From positions 8,668,919 through 8,732,918 of the forward strand of contig OY848921.1 in the NCBI GenBank assembly GCA_963693285.1: a stretch of DNA of 64,000 nt. Direction: 5' to 3'. This stretch comes from Xestospongia muta. Its lineage: Eukaryota; Porifera; Demospongiae; Haplosclerida; Petrosiidae. This document shows, piece by piece, positions 52,232 through 64,000 of this stretch. The position numbers and the translations under genes were made by a program. The notes under the pieces were generated by a model that was not told the DNA's origin, did no database searches, and worked only from the letters and a program-made list of their open reading frames with translations. Position 1 is the first letter of the stretch, and every line of letters begins with the position of its first letter.

Positions 52232-55200
52232 ATGTCTTCTACTACTAGTAGCCATGATGGTAGCTCTAAATCAACCACTTTGGCTACAACTAAAGACAAG
52301 ATGAAAGTTCAGCAAAGAATGATAGATTTGACAGCCAGAGAATTACAATCTACTAGATTATCAAGTCAGGCTATTGCAGAGAGCTCTCCTGGAAATGCTT
52401 TGGAGGAAAACATTTTGCTTGTTGAGGTATGCTAGTTCACACCTATTTTATATATGATGTTTTATCTCTTGTTTATTTATAGAATAAACTAATGAAACTG
52501 TTTTCTCGTCAGCTAATGCACAAACATATTTATATCCAAGAATATATGTCCCAAGAAAAGACAACTAATGACAGTTTACTTAACATCAAACAAGAGTTAG
52601 ATCAGTTGATTAGTTTACAAATGTTTTTGACAGTAGCTGGTATTGAAGAGCGCACTACAAAGGTACCATATAATAAAGGAAGTAGACTTTAACCTATATC
52701 TAATTTAACAATTTCCTGTTTTCATGTATATTTAGTTGTTAGTATACCTTCAAAGAGCACCAATAGTGTGAACTAGCCTCATTTCCTTACGTTGTAGTAC
52801 AGTTTGGTAGATTGTTGTTAGCACACATTAGCCCATAGTGTGTGGAGTCATATTGTCTGTTTACTTTAATAGCATTATTGTAATAACATTATGACTTTTA
52901 TGATAAGATCAAGTGTCCTTTAATATACTTCTGCCAAATTTTTAATATAAATTATATTATAATAGAGTTTAATACAATTTATATTGTGGCTTGATGCCTG
53001 TTGCTAGGCAACCTCTAAATAGGTTAATACTATTCATTGGATCATTGATCATGTTTTGACTGGGGGAGTTATACTAGCAGATGTTCTCTGTCCTTGAGTC
53101 AAACAAATAGAACACTTTATTAGTAAATGTTTGTATCATATTTTAGAAACTATTAGCAAATGAAGAACACCTCTCTGTTGATACTCTATTTTTAATGACA
53201 CCTCAAGAATTACAACAGCTATTTCTTCGACTTGATATTTCGAGTAGTGATTGTCATAAATTAGTATCTTTGTTAGACTTGATGTCACATTATTATGGTA
53301 AGACAATAACACCAGCTGGTAAACTTACTTAAATTCTTTGCATAACTATGAGACTATAATGATTGTTATAATTACAGATATACAGTGTGTTTTCTCAGCC
53401 AGTTATTATTTTAATTAAGGGGATATTCCCACATAAATTAGCATTAGTTAACAACATGTTTGTGAGAAAAAAATGAAGTTAGTGAAGACTTGGCTAGACT
53501 GTTAATTGTGACTATACTATCCTGCCAGATTTCTTATATAGACAATAGTTGTGTATTGCTTAACAGACATAACAAATGTTTCAATCAGGAAGTGACAATT
53601 CTTTGATGTGTGGTTTATTTCCTTTGTTTTATAGAGAAATGGGAACGAGGAGAAAAACCCACGGCTGAACCCTATGACATCAGACGTAACTCTTCATCTG
53701 GTCGGTTAAACTCTCTAACATCACTAGATAGCCGTAAGGATTCTTCTTCAAGCCATACTATTTCACCTCCGGCTGGTAACCACTGTAGCCGTAGCTCGAC
53801 TCCCTTAACACCGGGAACTCCTTCGTCTCAAACACAGTCTCCATTTCTCGGTCTTCCACATCAAAATAGTGTCCCAGTATTACCAACACACATGACTAAT
53901 GAGCATTCATTCAAACGTAGTAATAGTTCTAGTGGGAGTGGTTTCACAACATTAATGGATTTACCAAATCAACATCTCAGTTCTTCATCTTCCTCTATAA
54001 ATTCTGATTATCATGAACCAGTAGCCCCTCCCCCTCCTCTTCCCAGTAATAATACTCATAGAGCTAAACGCAAACTTGGTCACACTCGATCACATTCTAA
54101 TCCACCTTTAGCTAATTTAGTGTTACCAGAAGCTGTTCCTGAACATTCTGTCGTACCAGATTACCGATCACCCAGTCCGCCTTATTATAACAGTACTGCT
54201 CCACCCACTAGAACTGGTAGCCATTCTTCTATTGTTCAGAACAATGTTAATTCTCCTTCAGCTAAAAGTCATCCTCAAGTTAGACGTTTAATGGCTAATA
54301 CAAGTCATGTCTTCACACGTAGTGTATCAACAGATTTAGGAGGTGAAATGAATCCTGAACCACCAGCAAGATCAAATTCCGAAGCTAGTGGAGTCCAGTC
54401 ATCATCGCCACGACAACGACGTCTCAGTAAAGAAACTGGTACATCAGCTTCGATGGTTGATTTACCATTAATACGTTGTAGTGATCAAATGGATCAGAAT
54501 GAATATGGTTTTCCTCAATCTGGTAAATCTCATTCTGTACCACGTCTTGCTAATCTTGTTGTTAACGCTGATAATGGTAAGATTAATGAGATAATTAATG
54601 GTTTAATTAGCGACTCATTAGCAGGTCAATTACATCATTCTATTAGTGTACCTACATCACCACGGTTACCAAGTAATTACAATCCTACTGGAGTGATTGG
54701 TCATAAAATTGACCACAGGTAATTAGTTAATTTAAAGTTAATTAACTATTATTAATTGTTATAGGTTTGTTAATAACTTGTTCTTTGGTGTACATGAATG
54801 TGATTATTGTAAGAAGACATTAGTTATGAATGGATCGAAATGTCGTTATTGCAAGTAATTTAATGTATTAATATTTTTAATATATTCAATATTTTTACAG
54901 GTATAAGTGTCATAAAAACTGTGCTAAATTAGCCCCACCCACTTGTGGCTTGCCTCGAGACTTTTTAAACTATGCACGTCGCCATAAACATTTGCTGATG
55001 TCACCTTCAAATGAGAATGTATTTCAAGTACAAAACAATACCAATGTGACCACACTCTCAACAGTGACTCCGCCCAAATCTAGTCTAACTAGTTCTGGTG
55101 AATACCAATCTGTTATTAATCAAGCTCCACCCCCATCCGAAATTAAACCTGATGACAATAATACATTTGTTATTCAAGACTTGAATAGAGAGCCAAGTAA

Positions 55201-57347
55201 TAGTAAGTATATTATAATTACTGTGACATCATTATGACATCATCATTTTATTAGGTCAATACAGTCCTGTTATAAGTACACGACGTCATCAAGTCCATCC
55301 ACCGCCACCATCTAGTCCATCTCATGAAAATGGACGTGTTTTTGGCTACCAGACATCGCGGTTAGAAGTTCCTCAGCTTCATCCATCACCACTTCACACA
55401 CACCATCACCATCCACATAGCACTAGCTCCTCACCTTCTACATCAACTCATTCAAGTCCTTGTTTAACTCCAGTATCTCCGAGGTCACCATTGGAACCAT
55501 TACATATGGACTATCCTTCATACACTAGTGGATATAGCAGTGTTCGCAGTGTTCCTGTTATATTAACAGATGATAGTGAAACTGACGATGACTATGATAG
55601 CAACCAGAGTGATGTATCAGGAGAAAGTGTAGAGAACTTAGTCAATATTTCTGATCAGAGTCGTATTAATGGTGAAGGGCCACATGGTCTTCGACCACCC
55701 CCTCAAGTAATATTAGCACAATCTCTTCCAAATCTGTTACTCTCAGATGAACAAATTCAATCTGCTACGTCATCAGTGCTTGACAGTACTGGTGGTATGT
55801 ATGCAACATCTGAGGACAATCTACAGTCTTGGTTTAATCCTCGTAAAGACTCGCTTGTAGCTACAATGTCTACAGCTGATTCTAAAACATCAACATTAGT
55901 TGGTAGTATAATGGTCAGTGGAGGTTATATTTAATTATTGTATTAATTAATTATTAATTATAGGAGGATGATGATGCCAGTAGCTTTGCAGAGTCTGAAT
56001 ATTTAGGTAGTCAAGGTGGAGTTGATGAAGAATTTAGAATTAAAGTAGGCGTAAGTCAACTAAACCCCTGTCATTATTAGTAATTCATTATTGTTTTAGC
56101 ATCGTAATAGTGTTGTTGATGAGTGGATTATACCTTATGATGACTTACGTTTGGTTGAACGTATTGGAAGTGGAGCTATTGCTGAAGTATTTAAAGGATA
56201 TTGGCATGGTGAAGTAGCCGTTAAAAGATTTTTATTACCAGATGCAACTCCAAACCAAATTATGAAGTTTAAAGAAGAGGTTAGCCACACCCACATTGTT
56301 CAAACCTTATATTGTGTAGGTTGCTGTGTTGAAGAAAATAAGACATGAAAATGTGGCATTGTTTATGGGGGTGTGTCTGACTCCGCCCAATTTAGCTATT
56401 ATAACAAGGTAATGTAATGATGATATCACATGACATCATTTTTGCATTATACAGTTTATGTCGTGGCTATACATTACATAAATTACTACATTATTGGTCA
56501 GAAATATTCTCTCTTGAACGTCTGGTCAATGTTGGGCGTCAAATTGCTCAAGTAAGTTATAAATTGGTTGAAATATTTTATCTTGTTACTAGGCAATGGG
56601 TTATTTACATGCTCGTGGCATAGTTCACAAAGGGTTAAATGCTAAAAATATTTTTTTGGAGAAAACAACAGATCAAAAGGAGAAAGTGGTCATTACCGAT
56701 ATGGGTTTATCTGCATTGAGTAGTTCATTGTGGGCTAGGTAAGCCACTCCCACTTATAACAATGACCTCACCTACTTGTTATATAGCGAAAAGGATACGT
56801 GCTTGATTCGGTTTCCACGGACTCAACTCTATTATTTACCCCCGGAAATAATGAGTCTTGTTACAGCATATCGTGAGACACAATTAGATCAGGATATATA
56901 TCCATTTAATGATTCAACTGATATATATGCTTTTGGGTAAGTCGGTTATAATAACCTCACTGATATTAATTAATATCACTTATTATAGGACCATCCTCTA
57001 TGAATTAATAACACGCAAATATCCCTTTACAACAGATGCTTTAGGATTTGCATATGAATATGAGGTTGTTGTTTTTTTAGTTGGTAAAGGTCACAGACAA
57101 CACTTCAAAAGTACTGACATACCTAAACAGCTTAAGGTAAATTATTATAGTATACTGTCATGTCATGTTTGGATATTTTCAGGATATTGTATGGGAATGC
57201 TGGGATCCTAAGGCATCAGATAGACCTGCCTTTACTGAATTATGTGAACGTTTAGCTCGTCTCTGTCGTAAACACACACCTATTACACGCTCTCCATCTC
57301 ATCCTATCAATCTTTCTAAATCCGTTGATAACTTAATGTTCATTTAA
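52232..57347 (+). CDS. KSR1: Kinase suppressor of Ras (KSR) scaffold/pseudokinase
   Basis: Many exons run from ATG 52232 ([13 protein letters not shown]) to TAA 57345. A coiled-coil/SAM-like N-terminal domain (about 52300-53300: [34 protein letters not shown]) precedes a Ser/Pro-rich region with RSHSNP (54087-54104), a 14-3-3-type site. An atypical C1 domain follows ([17 protein letters not shown] ... [13 protein letters not shown], 54713-54945). The kinase-like domain keeps a glycine loop ([12 protein letters not shown]) and Lys in EVAVKRF (codon 56223-56225). HRD is replaced by HKG (56626-56634) and DFG by DMG (56698-56706). The end resembles KSR ([19 protein letters not shown]). KSR scaffolds RAF-MEK-ERK. 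Losing the catalytic Asp suggests no phosphotransfer. Confidence 0.93.
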
Positions 57348-57486
57348 TATTGTCATAATATGTGTTATCATACAATGTCAAGAAATGGATTTTAATTTTA
57401 TATATCATTCACAATTTTTCGTGCCATTGTCTGGTATATATGTGTATTTTAATGGCAGTTTTAAAAAAATTCTTAGACAGATTACA

Positions 57487-57723
57487 TCAACCTTGTCTTT
57501 GTTTATGTCGTGGATGTTTAGGACATACAACACGTAATCGTCCTTTACGTTTTACAAAGCGACAAGATGAACACCTCAATTTAAGAGAAGATCGAACTTG
57601 ATAAGTACGTACTAATAATGGGGAAACGGACTGGAATATACGACCTGAAGAAATGAAGGAAGATCTTAAAGTTTGTAATAATAAAGTTGAGGAATAACAC
57701 CACATTATACTTGGGACAGCCAT
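57487..57723 (-). CDS. MRPL36: Mitochondrial ribosomal protein bL36m
   Basis: An uninterrupted minus-strand frame ends [31 protein letters not shown], the bL36 zinc-ribbon signature with the terminal HKQRQG. The preceding Ser/Arg-rich stretch ([20 protein letters not shown]) looks like a mitochondrial presequence. I choose ATG 57723 ([12 protein letters not shown], 78 aa) because the NRF1-like palindrome and RPL23A leader then fall outside the frame. ATG 57762 (91 aa) is in frame and possible. bL36m is a small zinc-binding protein of the mitoribosomal large subunit. The gene is intronless and diverges from RPL23A. Confidence 0.9.
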   Translation of the reverse strand: MAVPSIMWCYSSTLLLQTLRSSFISSGRIFQSVSPLLVRTYQVRSSLKLRCSSCRFVKRKGRLRVVCPKHPRHKQRQG

Positions 57724-57782
57724 TTCTTCTACTACGCATGCGCAGTTCTTTCTTGAGCACATGGTCGTATTGGTGATGAACA
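57724..57782. promoter_or_regulatory. Bidirectional promoter with NRF1-like palindrome and TOP-like tract
   Basis: CGCATGCGCA at 57735-57744 is a near-perfect NRF1-type palindrome. It is followed by the pyrimidine-rich TTCTTTCTTG (57746-57755), a plausible 5' TOP start for RPL23A. The interval separates cytosolic uL23 from mitochondrial bL36m. Confidence 0.72.
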
Positions 57783-58500
<718 letters not shown>

Positions 58501-58555
58501 AACTGAAATTGTTTTTGGTAAATCTTTTAAGTTACATATTTTGGGAAATAATATC

Positions 58556-59488
58556 TCAGTAAACAGCTCGTCCACCTGTCAAATCAAATGTAAACCCAGT
58601 ATTAAAACTAGCTTCTCGTGAAACTATGAACTTTACAATAGCTGCAACTTCATCAAGAGTACCGCATCTATTTAGTAAAGTAATAAGAGTTAATTAAGGG
58701 GCTCACCAACCGTTTCATTGGGATCTTGTCTGTCATATATTTAACCTGTTCTGGTTGAAGGCTCTCAACCATAGCAGTCCACACAACTGCTGGAGCCAAT
58801 GCATTAATCGTAATACCAGTTTGTGCATATTCTTTACCAACTGCTTTGACGAATCCAATAACTGCTGCTTTACTGCAACTATAAGTGGCCATGCCAGCAT
58901 TACCCTGTGTATGGTATATATAGTTTACATAACCTTATGTAATGTACATGTACTTCTTTGCCAGCAATTGAGGCAACCAATAAAATACGGCCGTAATCAT
59001 TTTTTTTCATGAGAGGTAAAGAAAATTTGGTCATTAGAAAGCTTCCCCGGACATTCACTAGTTATAATAATAAGTTATTAATGATTTTATGATAAATACC
59101 TTCATAAACTTTGTCAAATTGTGCAACAGGGATATCTTCAGTCTTAATGCTTGTTGGACCCACAATACCTGCACAATTTACCATTATATCAAGGCGATTA
59201 AATTGATGACTAAATACATCAAATGCTGTTTGAACTGACTTTTCATTTGATATATCAACCTACAAACTGTCTCTTCATAATTAAATCAAATGATAGGGGG
59301 TGTACCTTAATAAACTTAACTTGACCTCCTCTATCACTGAGTTTAGTTGCCACAATTTCTCCTTTTTCATTATCCAAATCAAACAATACTACTGCACAGC
59401 CATTATCTACTAACATATCTGCAATAGCTTGCCCAAGTCCTTGAGCTGCTCCAGTTACTATAGCTACTTGACCTGCAAATTGAGCCAT
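58556..59488 (-). CDS. Short-chain dehydrogenase/reductase, FabG-like
   Basis: Multi-exon, read leftward from ATG 59488 (MAQFAGQVAIVTGAAQGLG) to TGA 58556. The classical SDR order is present: cofactor loop TGAAQGLGQA, acidic residue after beta-2 (LFDLD, favouring NAD), DIMVNCAGIVG, the catalytic Ser (LVASIAG) and YSCSK (Tyr and Lys), then NALAPAVVWTAM, and FTFDLTGGRAVY. The length is about 250 aa. It most resembles FabG/3-oxoacyl-reductase-type SDRs. The substrate is unknown, and no mitochondrial presequence is obvious. It shares a 50-bp divergent promoter with ROGDI, and 55 bp separate its stop from the RPL23A stop. Confidence 0.9.
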
Positions 59489-59538
59489 TGTTTAGCCACA
59501 CCTTTAATTGTGCAGTTTAGCCACACCCCTTTTGCAAA
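59489..59538. promoter_or_regulatory. 50-bp divergent promoter SDR/ROGDI
   Basis: The gap holds two direct copies of TTTAGCCACACC (59492-59503 and 59517-59528), 25 bp apart. They are CACCC-box words in the same orientation. Confidence 0.7.
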
Positions 59539-61005
59539 ATGAGTTCTATTTTATCTTCTTTACTTAATAATGATGAAGAGATACGTCTTGAAAAGGAGAC
59601 ATTGGTATGATCATGTATTGTAACATATCGTTTAGTGGTTGTATTGGTTACAGAAGAGAGAATTCGAATGGTTACTACAGACAGAGTTAAACCACACCTT
59701 ACAAGCTATTGAGAGATGCTTGAATGTCAGTAAATACATTTATATTTGATGTGTGTATGTGTGTATTGTTATTAGGAGTGTGGTAAAAAGTTTGCTGTAG
59801 TTTTGGAACCATCAACATGTGAGGAACCCCTATTTGTTATTACTAATTAATTGAAAATTTAATTATTAGCTGTTGATGGACACAAGATATTATTACGACA
59901 CCCTCAACAGTAATTATATTAATGTTTGTAATTAAATTAAGTATGAGATATAATTACAGGGGTGAACCTGTTGTATGCGTAGCATCTGTTGATGGAGACA
60001 AAATATCGAAAGCAGTTAAGAATTACAAATGTTTGTTTGTGTTAATTGTTAGCTTCTGTTAGGATATCACGTTACGGTTGCCAGGACGACTGGGAGCCAG
60101 TAAACCCTTAAGAACATCTATTAAAGAGCATTCAGCTTGGAAACTACGCCAAGTACAATAACAAATAATGTGTGTGGGTGTGTGTTTCATTTCATCAGAT
60201 CCAAGATTCTGCCAATCAGTACATGTTAGCTCATCAACAGTTAAGAAATATGGTGACAAATATTGATAAATTGTCATCACCTCCACTCCTCTGTCAAGTA
60301 TTACACCCACTACTCTAATTGTATATGAAATAATTACACAGGCATTTAGTGAGTTAGCAAGTTGTTTAAGAAAAGCAGAGCAAGTGTTGGTAGTACCACA
60401 GCTACCTTCTGTAGCAGAGATTTACTCTGCAGAACTAAGGGTATATTATATATTAATTAGTTAATTAATTAGGGTATATTATATATTAATTAGTTAATTA
60501 ATTAGGGTATATTATATATATTAATAAGTCTATTTTATTGTCTATTTTAGAGTCATTTTAAACCTGAGTTACCAGAAGATATTATTGTTCATTTCCATAT
60601 CAATGCATATCGTTTAGTATTAACTATTTGTAATATCTCTCAAAGTAATAAACCTATTACAACATTATCTGTAAGTACTATATTATGTAACCAGTTTAAA
60701 TGTAGCAGCAATTTATTAGGTGGACCATTCTTTTCAAGTTGGTTCAATATTGTTAGTGATTTCTATAATATAGAATTATACTCCATATTTGGTTATGTAG
60801 TGAATATGGAGCCAATTATTATGAAGTATCAAGTCATATGCAAATTCAATCTCCTGTACCTTGGCTCTCTGTTGTGTTACAGTGGTTACAAGAAGCACAA
60901 GAAATCACACAAGACTTCATTGATAAAGTAATAACTATGAGATCATTTTAATTCAATATAATCATTCTAACACAGGTTGAAATCTTCAAAGGCATGAATA
61001 AATAG
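59539..61005 (+). CDS. ROGDI: Rogdi homolog (V-ATPase assembly/Rav2-related)
   Basis: The start is ATG 59539 (MSSILSSLLNNDEEIRLEKE). The N-terminal helix EFEWLLQTELNHTLQAIERC matches [20 protein letters not shown] of human ROGDI. The middle has ITLRLPG and WKLRQIQDSANQ, the family's WKLQQIQDARN motif. Later exons give LPEDIIVHFHINAYRLVLTI, and the last exons give YEVSSHMQIQSPVPWLSVVL with an end at EIFKGMNK. One splice phase around 60672-60760 is uncertain. ROGDI is the animal counterpart of yeast Rav2, part of the RAVE-like rabconnectin complex regulating V-ATPase assembly. One intron has a 33-bp tandem repeat. Confidence 0.88.
60438..60523. repeat. 33-bp tandem repeat, about 2.6 copies
   Basis: AGGGTATATTATATATTAAT recurs at 60438, 60471 and 60504, a 33-bp period. 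The array lies in a ROGDI intron and is nearly all AT. Confidence 0.95.
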
Positions 61006-61485
61006 GACAGCCAAATTGAAACCACTACAGCTGTATATAGAACATTTTTTCTCATATAAATTTCTCTTTAGTTGTGACTATTATATGATATGAGTAAACA
61101 CTATGATATCATTAATCATTATTGGCCACATAATGTAGACATATGGGCAACTTGAATACCCTAAATCACTATAACATAGTTCTTAGAAAGTGGTTTACTA
61201 CTACCTTAGCTGAGAATAAGGCGTGTATTAGACCATGTGTGGGTGGATTAATATTGCTAAAACAAAGCAGGAAATTGTAATGATGTGTACAATGTAATCT
61301 GTCTTTCCCTCTTTTAACTACCAGGTGTTACAATAATATATAACTCCTCCCTACATGATACTCTCTCTGTCCAGGTGCTGCTGGGTCAGGGCATTCTTAG
61401 AACTTCTAATCAAATTTAAATATAATTAATTATAACAATAAGGAAATATAATATTATAAAGAATGTGTTATTAATTTTTTCATTA
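61006..61485. other. Convergent 3' region ROGDI / CDP-alcohol phosphatidyltransferase
   Basis: This 480-bp AT-rich spacer has no supported exon. It presumably holds both 3' UTRs. It is the widest convergent gap in the window. Confidence 0.5.
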
Positions 61486-63977
61486 TCATTTTGATGTGTC
61501 TTTTAATATCAGCTGCTGTATGTGGACATGAATATAAGAGAGCTATGAAAAAAGAAATTACAATTAATAATTAATAATGAAATTGAATGGCTTGTTAGAG
61601 ATAGAATGATAAGACAACTCTGTACATTTACCGCATCACCAGGTGTCCTGGTGAGATGAAAAGTCTTGAGACAACCTTAGATTGTTTAAGAAACGGAAAT
61701 GCCGAGAAATAAACCAAAAAATGGTACACGTGTTACAGATACATGACCACTAACAGACAGTTTATTCCCAAAACCTTTGATTCACTGAAATCGTATAGAC
61801 TTCCTTCAGGTTTGGGTCAATAATTTCAAATTCCATCACTTGTGAGGTTTAGATAACCGCACGTTGAAAATAGCCCCTAGATTTGCCATAGTAGCCCTCC
61901 ATAAATATTTTCTATTATAATGTTGATAGTAATATGCTGTTTATGCATTGTTAAATCAACTAAAGATGACCTTCTACTATAAAAATCATTTTAGTCACAA
62001 GCAACTATGAGAAAGTACAGGATAAATGCATTTTTTTAGCTGTTATTTGAACTGTGTCTACAATTCTGAGAAGATGTTCAGGAAATGATGATTGTGTACT
62101 TGTCACAACAAAAAGGAGATAGTTCAGCCAATTACTCCTATTCAATTACCATACTATGCATTCCAATATAGTTGTACAAATGTGGGAAATATGTGTGAGT
62201 GTTACTTAACATGAAGACTACCACAATACTGTCCTTTCAATATAGGGCCTCTTCACAGAGAGCTAAACTGACTAGCTATCGTGACACCTCTTTATTACCT
62301 AGGTGATAATATTTCCCAGGTGGTTTTATAAGGACTGCTTATGTACTTAACAAATGATATACAATTAGTATATGAAACTCCTTACCTCAGCCAATAGACA
62401 CAATAGTCGAGCAGGTACTAAGATGAGTAAAGGTAGGCCCAAGATGTAAGCATTGATTGGTATGGCTTGTCTGTGGTAATAGGCATATAGATAGAGTGGT
62501 AAACCATGTAGTCCAAATATTACAAGTACACCAAGAGGATTATAAAAACCTATAAAGAATGAATAGCTTACATGAATAACAAAAGTAATTTGTATATGAC
62601 TTCTAAGAAAAAGTGGACATTACCATGTTATGGCTTCTACAAATATGAATATAGTTAAAGTATAGGTTTACCATTGGCCATGACTTGTTGTACCCATTGT
62701 GGTGTCTTGACTAGGGTATTTTTCCAATCTGGGCCCAGGTTATGTGTACATACAAACACTGTCCACTCTATACAGCTAACAAAGAGACCCCACTAAATAA
62801 AGAGGATGTAAACAGTAGTTTCCCTCTTAAATTAAATAAGGTGGTAATGATTAATATACTTTTGAAGTGGTAACTAGATTGTTAACTTTCAAGATAAATT
62901 GCCTACATCTATTCTATCTATGAAGACCACATCAGAGATAAAACTGGTTTCATAATTTGCTTATATAAAACCTTTGATCTAGTTTTATTATACAAGTTGG
63001 AATGCTCTCCTCCATATTGCAACCATACTAGTGTGAAGTATATACAAATAGTATTTGTGGTGACAAATCTCCTCCCTTGCTCAAGATATCACATTAGTTT
63101 AGTCAATATACTACATATAAGATTACACTTCTCCTGAATTGAACTTGCCAGATGATCCATAACTTATCACATGTACTGGTTTGTACTGGTTTGTAAGTGG
63201 ATGTACTACTTTGTAACTACATGTCCAGTTTGCCAGATTTATTATCAGTGGTACAATACCTTATAAAGTCTTGTCCAAAGGACAGTCCTTCCTATATTAT
63301 CAACCAACACATCTAACTAAAATGAAATTAATTTTTAAAATAGGTAAGATTTGTGACATACCCAAGAGCCAAAGGCAGAACATTGGTTCAGTCGCCTTGC
63401 CAAATAACCGTCAATTCCTATTAAATACATCAAAAGAAAGATATTATCTCAACATGTAATGCAATTTCTGAAGAATTAGGAAGCAATACGATTACTATTA
63501 CATTATCGCCAACTAGTTGATTCAGACACTATCATTATCATCAAAATGAAACACTGACATTTGCCAAAGTTGATCTTACCATCCAAAAACATTTGTAATG
63601 TATACAAGGGTAAAGTGAGGTAGATATTATCAAAGAAGATCCAACATGATAGTACTAAAAACAGTCGAATATACCCTATTTGTAAAAAAAACAGTCGTTA
63701 AACATTTCTTATTAACTAGTAATAATTTTGTTGAACACTGACGATATCACAAGGTCGCACTCTTTAAACATATGTTTTGAGTAAATCTTGTGTGCTGAGA
63801 AAAACCTTGAAATGGTTAGCACTAATATCATTATCATAATATAGATATGTATAATGCATTAATAAAACGGACATTATTAAAATATTAATTAATTAGTAAT
63901 TATTATTTATATTGCTAATAATAATAATGAGCTTACTTACCAACAATGTTGGGAATATAAAGAAAAATAGACGCCAT
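61486..63977 (-). CDS. CDP-alcohol phosphatidyltransferase (PI-synthase-like)
   Basis: Seven small exons, read leftward (63977-63941, 63675-63580, 63417-63362, 63316-63260, 62792-62672, 62549-62386, 61542-61486), sum to 588 nt and encode 195 aa with every phase consistent. The start MASIFLYIPNIVGYIRL resembles CDIPT (IFLFVPNLIGYARI). Across the exon 3-4 junction the catalytic signature DG-x2-AR-x8-G-x3-D-x3-D is complete: GIDGYLARRLNQCSAFGSW joined to LDVLVDNIGR. Several membrane helices follow (WGLFVSCIEWTVFVC, LGVLVIFGLHGLPLYLYAYY, LGLPLLILVPARLLCLLAE). These enzymes condense a CDP-lipid with an alcohol. Inositol is the likely acceptor but unproven, since the C-terminal half diverges from CDIPT. 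The last intron (61543-62385, 843 bp) is long, and the last exon is the weakest part of the model. Confidence 0.82.
61543..62385 (-). other. Long last intron of the phosphatidyltransferase
   Basis: At 843 bp this is far above the local norm. No coding potential was seen. An alternative end would be an exon just after 62386 adding only a few residues before a TAA near 62328. Confidence 0.5.
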
Positions 63978-64000
63978 TTTTGCCGCTGTTTCAACAACAC

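Noticed and set aside
58755..59012. 85-aa plus-strand ORF opposite the SDR
   Set aside because: It is the complement of the SDR exon carrying the YxxxK motif.

Overview
The window reads as nuclear DNA of an early-branching animal, most likely a demosponge of the Amphimedon type. The DNA is AT-rich, introns are many and mostly 40-60 bp with GT..AG ends, and intergenic space is very small. The gene set is metazoan (KSR, SH2B, TBCK, ROGDI, ULK, the CASP form of CUX1) with no bacterial operon structure. The species assignment is inference from these traits. I recognise 25 protein-coding genes in 64 kb and no tRNA, rRNA, CRISPR array or intact transposon.

Layout: FERM protein (+), SPECC1L/cytospin (+), PhyH dioxygenase (+), ULK1/2 kinase (-), MIOX (+), VPS53 (-), gamma-glutamyltransferase (+), RPAIN (-), CASP (+), ApaH-like phosphatase (-), SH2B (+), EXOSC9 (-), POLD4 (-), TBL3/UTP13 (-), TBCK (+), granulin (+), INO80B (-), an unrecognised gene (+), DHX37 (-), KSR (+), mitochondrial L36 (-), RPL23A (+), short-chain dehydrogenase (-), ROGDI (+), and a CDP-alcohol phosphatidyltransferase (-). 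The last gene was assembled by hand from seven small exons whose lengths sum to a multiple of three.

From about 10.6 kb onward the strand alternates almost gene by gene. Each gene therefore shares a short divergent promoter with one neighbour (20-360 bp between start codons) and a convergent 3' end with the other (as little as 6 bp between stop codons). The genes do not form one pathway; they are housekeeping and signalling genes packed together. Three ribosome-biogenesis or RNA-decay genes (TBL3, DHX37, EXOSC9) and two ribosomal-protein genes fall in the window, but I see no evidence of a functional cluster.

The least explained signals are noncoding. A roughly 75-bp element with inverted ends occurs three times, each just upstream of a gene start (VPS53, EXOSC9, DHX37). 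Micro-arrays with an exact 11-bp period, with cores TCACATGA or TGATGTCA, recur in short introns of many genes. A dispersed minisatellite family shares a TCCATTTA core. CACCC-box words (CCACACCC) are very common in introns. Protein-level oddities include a KSR whose HRD aspartate is glycine, a talin/kindlin-like FERM head without rod or PH domain, and an intronless ApaH-like phosphatase.
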